Part shown: in pieces, positions 1 through 4,678 of the stretch | Numbering within the stretch: position 1 is the first letter of the stretch | Layout: each line of letters starts with the position of its first letter | NCBI GenBank assembly: GCA_022447685.1 | Contig: JAKVAO010000098.1 | Coordinates: forward strand, 1-7,368 | DNA from: Candidatus Caenarcanales bacterium | GTDB taxonomy: Bacteria > Cyanobacteriota > Vampirovibrionia > LMEP-6097 | Direction: 5' to 3' | Length of the DNA stretch: 7,368 bases | Made by a program: the position numbers and the translations under genes | Notes under the pieces: model-generated | The model's database searches: none | What the model was told of the DNA's origin: nothing | The model's input: only the letters and a program-made list of their open reading frames with translations

Positions 1-12
1 TTAAAGCGGCTT

Positions 13-2097
13 CTAGCAATCAGTACTTACAAGATATTCTTTTCCAAAATAGCTAAGACGACTTTGCGGTTGCCCTGTACCATGGATGTTAGCATTATCG
101 GCAATGTCATTATTGGTGAGGGTTTTGTCTTGGATTTTAGAGCCATTGATAGATCCATCTTGGATTTTATTACCGTGTACTGACTTATCTTTTAATTTGT
201 TACCATGAATATTTGCATTATCGGCAATGTCGTTATTGGTGAGGGTTTTGTCTTGGATTTTAGAGCCATTGATAGATCCATCTTGGATTTTATTACCGTG
301 TACTGACTTATCTTTTAATTTGTTACCATGAATATTTGCATTGTCAGCAAAGTCATTATTGGTAAGGGTTTTGTCTTGGATTTTAGAACCTGTGATTGTA
401 TTATCTGCTAGCTTATTTGAATGTATAGATTTGTCTTTGAGAGTGGCAGAACCGTTTTGGATTTCTGTTCTTAAATTGTTTAAAGCAGTTTGGGTAGCCA
501 GGTTATTGATTGTTTCAGTTTTAGCATAATCAGCTAAATCTTCTTGAGTAGCAAGAGTTCCAGAACTTGGAAGGTTTAAATTTGTTTCTGCGCTGGTATT
601 AAGAACTATGTTGTGATCGCCAGTAAGAGTCATAGCTGCACCAGTTTCACCATTCAGAAGTTTCTTTGCGCTTTCACTATCTTGGTTTTGAAGAGCATTC
701 ATTGTTACTTGTAATGCATTTAACCTAGAATCGATTGCATTTACATCATCTGTAGTTGCAAGTTTTCCTGAGCTTGGAAGTTCGATTTCGCTATCTTCAG
801 CATCTTCACTGGTATAGAAAGTTACTTTACTTGTTCCTGTGTAGTTAATAGTTGCAGATTTGGATTTAGTGCTAAGTAGTCCATGGCTGTTAACTGACTG
901 AGGGACTATGTTTGGTAGTGAAGGTATATTGGGGAGGCTAGATCGAGATTGATCCATAATGATTCTTTGTCTAGAACCTCTGCTTGTGAAATATAGAATT
1001 CCATTAGAATATTCGAATGCACCATCTATGCTTCTATTGCTTAACTTAGAATCATTGAACTTCAAAGCTGCTTTATTGCCTTTACTAGCAGGAATTTCAA
1101 TTAATGCATTCTCTGTTTCCAATGTATTTGCTTCAGGGATTTCAATTTTGGCTACAACTGCATTAATAATATTTTCAAAATTGATTTCTTCTCCAGCATT
1201 AGAACCTAGTTTTACAGCTAATTCATTGCGAATCTGACTTAAAATATCTTGTTTTAAATTGAAAATCTCTTCTTCACTTAAGCCAGAGTTATTTTTTTTA
1301 TTGTTGTTTGTTCCACCGTTGGAGTTGCCTGTTCCGATATCTTCGAATACATCATCCAAAATATTATGGTTTTTGTTTTTCTTTACTGAAGATGATCTAA
1401 CAATCGGTATACTGATTTTATAAATTCCATCAGCACCCTTACGGATATTGACTTTTTTGGCTTGGGTTCTTGGAACAATCTCGAACTGCACTCTATTGAA
1501 GAACAAAGAATCTAAATTACATTCACTAAAACTATTGTCTTCACATTCTATAGTCGAGCTTTGTAAGTTTGATGAAAGGTTTGAATTCAATGATAAGTCA
1601 GAATGATGAGGAGAAAAAGCACTTTGGCTTTCAGTAAAATCACCTCTGAAGTTATAGATAGCTCTATGAGTACTTGCCCAAGAACCATCAGACTTATGTA
1701 AAGCTATATATATTTCTTTTTCACCAGTGAATGGAGGAACTTTAATTTGAAAAAATAATCTTCTTTTATTTCTTGAACCAGTAGGAAAACTCAGGTCAGC
1801 GCTTGCAAGTATTTCTTTCTCATTATTCTGGTTCAACTCATAAGTAATAACTTTGAAAGATTCAGTGTAATTATTATCAATGAATAATGGTCTAGTATCA
1901 ACAACAAATGTTAATTCAGGTTCTCTGTCTGAGGATAAGAACTTATCAAAATCCTCATCCTGCGCGAAAAATGGTATTTCGCAATCTCCATTTACATATT
2001 CAATCTCTACAAAATCTGCTTTTGCAGGGTTAATTAAGAAACAGAATACTGCTATCAGAATAAAATATTTTAAAACTGTTTTTATTTTATCTCCCAT
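13..2097 (-). CDS. Exported repeat protein with tail-fibre-like modules, 694 aa
   Basis: Function not recognised; the architecture suggests a secreted or surface-displayed fibrous protein. Residues 1-27 form a classical signal peptide: basic start, hydrophobic core (YFILIAVFCFLI), then a probable cleavage after AKA. Residues 28 to about 170 look beta-rich and globular. An Asn/Gly-rich linker lies at about 253-271. Residues 357-382 contain a GAFEYSNGILYFT motif and two LPSSGxLAT motifs start at 440 and 509, each followed by a helical stretch; such modules are common in phage tail fibres and related surface proteins. From about residue 550 onward come short N-K-L-x-D-x-S repeats organised into 41-residue units. 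The last 21 residues (674-694) do not match the repeats. The ATG start is supported by an AGGGGGG ribosome binding site 7 nt upstream. It lies 356 bp downstream of nuoD on the same strand. Adhesin or fibre is inference; no enzymatic motif was seen. Confidence 0.9.
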   Translation of the reverse strand: MGDKIKTVLKYFILIAVFCFLINPAKADFVEIEYVNGDCEIPFFAQDEDFDKFLSSDREPELTFVVDTRPLFIDNNYTESFKVITYELNQNNEKEILASADLSFPTGSRNKRRLFFQIKVPPFTGEKEIYIALHKSDGSWASTHRAIYNFRGDFTESQSAFSPHHSDLSLNSNLSSNLQSSTIECEDNSFSECNLDSLFFNRVQFEIVPRTQAKKVNIRKGADGIYKISIPIVRSSSVKKNKNHNILDDVFEDIGTGNSNGGTNNNKKNNSGLSEEEIFNLKQDILSQIRNELAVKLGSNAGEEINFENIINAVVAKIEIPEANTLETENALIEIPASKGNKAALKFNDSKLSNRSIDGAFEYSNGILYFTSRGSRQRIIMDQSRSSLPNIPSLPNIVPQSVNSHGLLSTKSKSATINYTGTSKVTFYTSEDAEDSEIELPSSGKLATTDDVNAIDSRLNALQVTMNALQNQDSESAKKLLNGETGAAMTLTGDHNIVLNTSAETNLNLPSSGTLATQEDLADYAKTETINNLATQTALNNLRTEIQNGSATLKDKSIHSNKLADNTITGSKIQDKTLTNNDFADNANIHGNKLKDKSVHGNKIQDGSINGSKIQDKTLTNNDIADNANIHGNKLKDKSVHGNKIQDGSINGSKIQDKTLTNNDIADNANIHGTGQPQSRLSYFGKEYLVSTDC
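81..450 (-). repeat. In-frame 123-bp tandem repeats in the exported protein gene
   Basis: Units at 81-203 and 204-326 have a period of exactly 123 bp (41 codons). They differ at only four positions (85, 88, 91 and 109 in the first unit); 110-203 is identical to 233-326. A third, diverged copy begins at 327 and matches well to about 390, after which only weaker related decapeptides continue to about 450. Each unit encodes four roughly ten-residue steps, such as GSKIQDKTLT and HGNKLKDKSV. The near-identity at silent positions points to recent duplication or gene conversion and predicts length variation between strains. Confidence 0.93.
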
Positions 2098-2104
2098 TGT
2101 TTAG

Positions 2105-2111
2105 CCCCCCT
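2105..2111 (-). promoter_or_regulatory. Ribosome binding site of the exported repeat protein
   Basis: The minus strand reads AGGGGGG, then seven bases (CTAAACA), then ATG at 2097. This is the only strong Shine-Dalgarno sequence in front of any gene in the window, and it fixes the start that exposes the signal peptide. Confidence 0.75.
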
Positions 2112-2181
2112 GAAATTATTCATTACCCTTACATATAGATGAGTCCACTTTTCAGTCGCTTTGCTACTCCACTAGAAGTAC

Positions 2182-2218
2182 CAAACTAGTCAGCATATAC
2201 TCCATTCGGTCTAGTTTG
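2182..2218. repeat. Hairpin, 8-bp perfect inverted repeat CAAACTAG/CTAGTTTG
   Basis: The arms are 2182-2189 and 2211-2218, with a 21-base loop. The second arm overlaps the first bases of the long-range inverted repeat starting at 2216, so the two pairings compete. No T-run follows on either strand, so it is not an intrinsic terminator. Confidence 0.6.
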
Positions 2219-2409
2219 AGCGGGCTGCACAGCTAGAATTTCATCGTTTTCGCCGGCGTCAAATCCTCATGTGATTCACCCCACAAAACTTCGTTTTGCA
2301 GGGACCCCAGGTTTATTTTTGTAAAGCGTCCAATGCTAGCGCATGTACTTATCGCTGCGGTTTTTCCTTCTCCTCAGCCTCGAACTTATACGCTGTAGAG
2401 CCCGCTCAA
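2216..2409. repeat. Long-range inverted repeat closing a 194-base segment
   Basis: TTGAGCGGGCT at 2216-2226 is the exact reverse complement of AGCCCGCTCAA at 2399-2409. After a 2x2 mismatch, ACAGC (2229-2233) also pairs with GCTGT (2392-2396). This gives an interrupted terminal stem of 16 base pairs around an interior with its own hairpins. As RNA it would be a closed structure of about 194 nt; as DNA the ends resemble the terminal inverted repeats of a miniature element, but I see no target-site duplication outside them. Confidence 0.65.
2280..2303. repeat. Hairpin CCC-a-CAAAAC-ttc-GTTTTG-ca-GGG
   Basis: CAAAAC (2284-2289) pairs with GTTTTG (2293-2298) across a three-base loop, and CCC (2280-2282) can pair with GGG (2301-2303) outside a small bulge. 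It lies inside the long-range inverted repeat and forms equally well on either strand. No T-run follows. Confidence 0.6.
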
Positions 2410-2419
2410 GATCTTGAGC
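2404..2419. repeat. 16-bp perfect palindrome GCTCAAGATCTTGAGC
   Basis: This is a perfect palindrome 35 bases downstream of the nuoD stop codon. As RNA it makes a six-pair stem with a GATC loop. Its GCTCAA half is also part of the arm that pairs with 2216-2226, so only one of the two structures can form at a time. It could be a protein-binding site, an mRNA 3' end structure or part of a switch; no T-run follows it on the nuoD strand. Confidence 0.6.
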
Positions 2420-2453
2420 TTATAATTTCTTCGTTTTCGCTGAGAATTCGAAT

Positions 2454-3617
2454 TTATCTATCTACATCTGGAAGAATAACATCTAGAGATGAGAATATGG
2501 CAACTATATCAGCTATAGGCTTACCAACTGCCATCTCTGGTAAGAAATTAGTTGGGAACCATGATGGTGATCTCCACTTAAGTCTATACGGAACAGCAGT
2601 ACCATCAGTAATCAAATGAACACCAAGCTCACCTCTTGGTGATTCAACAGCAAAATAAGTTTCACCAGCTGGAGCTTTGAAACCTGGCATAATTTTCTTC
2701 GCTTGAAGATCTTTAGGTCCTTGAGCTTCTTCTCCCCCAGGTAGTGCTCTGATTTTCTCGATGGCTTGAAGAATAATCTTACAAGATTCACGAATTTCAT
2801 CGACTCTACATTTGTATCTGGCGAAGATATCACCTTCAGTTCTAGTTACTACTTTAAAATCAAATTCATTATATTTAGAGTATGGCTTAGCAGTTCTGAT
2901 ATCATAATCAACTCCAGAAGCTCTAATATTAGGTCCAGTTAAACCAAATAATCTGCCCTGAGTGGCATCGATAACACCAACTCCTTTAGTTCTAGATGTA
3001 AAAATAGGGTTATTGGTGATGATATCTTCATATTCATCAGTGAAGCCAAGCAATTTCTCTTTTACTAGTTTCTCGACTTTCGTGTACCAACCTTTAGGAA
3101 CATCTTTGTGAACACCACCAATTCTCATGTAGTTGAACATCATTCTCTGTCCAGAAATTTCTTCAAGTACAGAAAGAATAGACTCTCTATCTCTAAATGC
3201 GTAGAAAGGGAAACCCATCATCGCACCAAGGTCAAGCATGAAAATACCCAATGATAATTGGTGAGAACAGATTCTGTTAAGCTCAGCTGTAAGTATTCTC
3301 AGGTACTCTGCTCTTTCTGGAACTTCTAAGCCTGCGATTTGCTCAACTGCTGATACGTAAGCATGGCTATCGCTCATTCCAGCTAAATAATCAACTCTAT
3401 CAACTAAAGCTTGATATTGAACAAAGTTACGGTTCTGCGCCAGCCACTCCATTCCTCTATGCAGATAGCCGATTACTGGCTCACATTCTTTAACGATTTC
3501 ACCTTGAAGAATTAATTTAAGTCTCAATACACCGTGAGTAGAAGGGTGCTGAGGACCCATATTGATGACTAAATCTTCTGTCTTTAAACCTGTAGTTTCA
3601 ATATCAGAAATTGACAT
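2454..3617 (-). CDS. nuoD: NADH-quinone oxidoreductase subunit D (complex I 49-kDa subunit)
   Basis: NuoD belongs to the peripheral arm of complex I, where with NuoB it forms the quinone-reduction site at the membrane surface. The 387-residue product has the family signatures in order: GPQHPSTHGVLRL near the start, EPVIGYLHRGME, a VDYLAGM segment, ELNRICSHQL, FRDRE, RIGGV, LTGPNIRASGVDYD, ESPRGELG and the C-terminal DVDR. His28 and Tyr77 match the two quinone-contacting residues of Thermus Nqo4, with the same spacing of 49. The segment before ESPRGELG is about 14 residues shorter than I recall in Nqo4. The ATG at 3617 is chosen over an in-frame TTG at 3653 because homologues begin near MSISDIETTG. 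No Shine-Dalgarno sequence is visible. No other nuo gene is adjacent; the neighbours are a divergent ureohydrolase homologue and, downstream, a distant repeat-protein gene. Confidence 0.97.
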   Translation of the reverse strand: MSISDIETTGLKTEDLVINMGPQHPSTHGVLRLKLILQGEIVKECEPVIGYLHRGMEWLAQNRNFVQYQALVDRVDYLAGMSDSHAYVSAVEQIAGLEVPERAEYLRILTAELNRICSHQLSLGIFMLDLGAMMGFPFYAFRDRESILSVLEEISGQRMMFNYMRIGGVHKDVPKGWYTKVEKLVKEKLLGFTDEYEDIITNNPIFTSRTKGVGVIDATQGRLFGLTGPNIRASGVDYDIRTAKPYSKYNEFDFKVVTRTEGDIFARYKCRVDEIRESCKIILQAIEKIRALPGGEEAQGPKDLQAKKIMPGFKAPAGETYFAVESPRGELGVHLITDGTAVPYRLKWRSPSWFPTNFLPEMAVGKPIADIVAIFSSLDVILPDVDR

Positions 3618-3691
3618 ATATATAATATTAACAGGACTTTTTGCATTCCCCAAGATCTTTGAGAATTTTTAGTCTAAAATGTATTTTTAGC
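3618..3691. promoter_or_regulatory. Divergent promoter region of nuoD and the ureohydrolase homologue
   Basis: This 74-bp gap must carry the 5' signals of both genes unless transcription starts inside a coding region. Toward nuoD, TTGGGG (3648-3653), a 17-bp spacer and TAATAT (3625-3630) form a weak sigma-70-like pair. Toward the plus-strand gene, TTGAGA (3659-3664), a 17-bp spacer and TATTTT (3682-3687) form another. Both would start transcripts at or within a few bases of the ATG, and neither gene has a Shine-Dalgarno sequence. In A+T-rich DNA such matches arise easily, so the exact boxes are uncertain. Confidence 0.3.
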
Positions 3692-4678
3692 ATGCAAAGT
3701 CGAAGAAGATTAGATTTTTATGAAAGTCCAGAATTAGATATTATTGTTTGTCCTTGGGGCTTTGGTGGAACTGATAATCTCGCTCAAGAAGGGGCTCACA
3801 GTATTCTTGGGGATACTGAATTGGTGCGTGCTTTAGAATCTCTTAAGGTTAAGGTGAATTTGATAGAGCCTCCAAGTCTTGGTCCTTTCGAGATTCAGGA
3901 AGATCAGAATCGAATTAGAAATATTGAAGCTATTACTAGTGTAAACCACTGGCTTCGTGAGCAGGTTTATCTCTCTAGAGGGATTGGGCATATGCCTTTG
4001 GTTTTAGGTGGTGATGCAAGCTTAAGTATTGCAAGTATTTCAGCTCTAAGTAAGTATTACCGTGAACAGTCTAAGACTGATAGTTTTGGGGTTCTGTGGT
4101 TTAGTAATCATTTCGGTAACAGTTCTCCAGAAGTAACTAAGAGTTGGAACGCTAATAGAATGGCGCTTACGGCGCTTAGTTATGGAGATAGTCATGATAA
4201 AGTTCACGAGGACTTTAGAAGTTTAATCTCTGCTCCAGATATGCATTATCCGATAGTTAATAAGAAGAACATAGTGCAGCTTGGTATTAACCATAGATCA
4301 GCACAGGAAAATGTCGAACACGAGTATTTGGTGATGGAAGATCTTATGGAGCTTGGTATTGCTGGTTCAATACTTATCGCTCTTGAGAAACTCTCTCACT
4401 GTGAGCATATTCATGTGGTTTTAGATCTGAATGTTTTTGATTTAAGTGCTGTAAGTAATTATTCACTGGGGCAGATGAATTATCGGGAAGCTATAAGTTT
4501 GGCTAGGACTCTGGATTTGAAGCTTAGAAGAATGAATAAATTATCTTCGATAGATGTTGTTGAGCATTGCCCGAGTCGTGAAGCTTGGGATAAGCGTGGT
4601 GAAGCTTCTGAGTGGGTTGTTGATATTTTAGAGAATATATTTGGGGCTAATGTCTTTAATGTTGCTCGGAAGTATTAG
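3692..4678 (+). CDS. Arginase/agmatinase-fold protein lacking most metal ligands (predicted pseudoenzyme)
   Basis: The 328-residue product follows the ureohydrolase (arginase, agmatinase, formiminoglutamase) fold throughout: PLVLGGDAS, then LWFSNHFGNSSPE, NRMALTALSYG, NIVQLGI, HVVLDLNVFD, MNYREA and a late SIDVVEHCP. These correspond to family landmarks GGDHS, WxDAHxD-NTPE, GMPLAALLG, VVLIGVR, SxDxDxxDP, TYREA and SLDVVEVNP. Four of the six canonical manganese ligands are replaced: His to Ala109, the two Asp of DAHxD to Ser138 and Gly142, and the second Asp of DxD to Asn247. His140 and Asp245 remain, and the Pro after Asp250 is Leu. Catalysis by the usual binuclear centre is therefore unlikely; a binding, regulatory or structural role is inference. 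The frame is intact and full length, which argues against simple decay. ATG 3692 is preferred to a TTG at 3641 that would add 17 poorly conserved residues and cut into the divergent gap. Its stop overlaps that of the convergent gene. Confidence 0.8.
   Translation: MQSRRRLDFYESPELDIIVCPWGFGGTDNLAQEGAHSILGDTELVRALESLKVKVNLIEPPSLGPFEIQEDQNRIRNIEAITSVNHWLREQVYLSRGIGHMPLVLGGDASLSIASISALSKYYREQSKTDSFGVLWFSNHFGNSSPEVTKSWNANRMALTALSYGDSHDKVHEDFRSLISAPDMHYPIVNKKNIVQLGINHRSAQENVEHEYLVMEDLMELGIAGSILIALEKLSHCEHIHVVLDLNVFDLSAVSNYSLGQMNYREAISLARTLDLKLRRMNKLSSIDVVEHCPSREAWDKRGEASEWVVDILENIFGANVFNVARKY

Larger units (their letters stand above)
2237..2440. repeat. Pair of 17-bp direct repeats, AATTTC(A/T)TCGTTTTCGC
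   Basis: The copies are 2237-2253 and 2424-2440, with one mismatch (A2243 versus T2430). In both, a TTGAGC hexamer lies upstream (2216-2221 and 2414-2419), separated by 15 and 4 bases respectively. The similarity therefore extends over a longer broken block at the two ends of the element and indicates an old duplication or an insertion into one copy. Confidence 0.65.
2098..2453. other. Structured non-coding region between nuoD and the repeat protein gene
   Basis: No credible gene lies here on either strand. The middle part (about 2210-2420) is visibly richer in G+C than its flanks and is dense with symmetric sequence: a long-range 11-bp inverted repeat, a 17-bp direct repeat, a 16-bp palindrome and several local hairpins, listed separately. 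It could be a structured RNA, the leader of the downstream gene, or the remnant of a small dispersed element. Nothing matched a known RNA class that I could identify (tmRNA, RNase P, SRP and tRNA hallmarks are missing). No convincing sigma-70 promoter and no T-run terminator were found. Confidence 0.6.

Noticed and set aside
81..450. CRISPR-like repeat array
   Set aside because: The 123-bp repeats are contiguous, without unique spacers, and are in frame inside a long coding region, so they are protein repeats.
2165..2206. 13-codon minus-strand peptide beginning ATG GAG TAT ATG
   Set aside because: No ribosome binding site and it overlaps the CAAACTAG hairpin. Too short to support from sequence alone.
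2251..2258. CGCCGGCG palindrome
   Set aside because: Eight-base palindromes occur by chance; it adds nothing beyond the larger structured element that contains it.
2374..2390. Possible tRNA T-loop (minus strand GTTCGAGGC)
   Set aside because: No matching T-stem, anticodon arm or acceptor stem around it.
2404..2430. Palindrome as intrinsic terminator of nuoD
   Set aside because: On the nuoD strand it is followed by GGGCTCT, not by a T-run. The T-richer flank is on the other strand, where no gene ends.
2296..2619. 107-codon plus-strand open frame starting in the intergenic region
   Set aside because: Half of it is antisense to the conserved nuoD 3' end, and the rest crosses the repeat-rich non-coding element. 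No ribosome binding site and no recognisable protein motif.
3618..3653. Upstream TTG start that would add 12 residues to NuoD
   Set aside because: No ribosome binding site, not supported by usual NuoD N-termini, and the ATG at 3617 fits the family length.
3641..3691. Upstream TTG start for the ureohydrolase homologue
   Set aside because: The extra 17 residues have no family similarity, there is no ribosome binding site, and the short divergent promoter region would be consumed.
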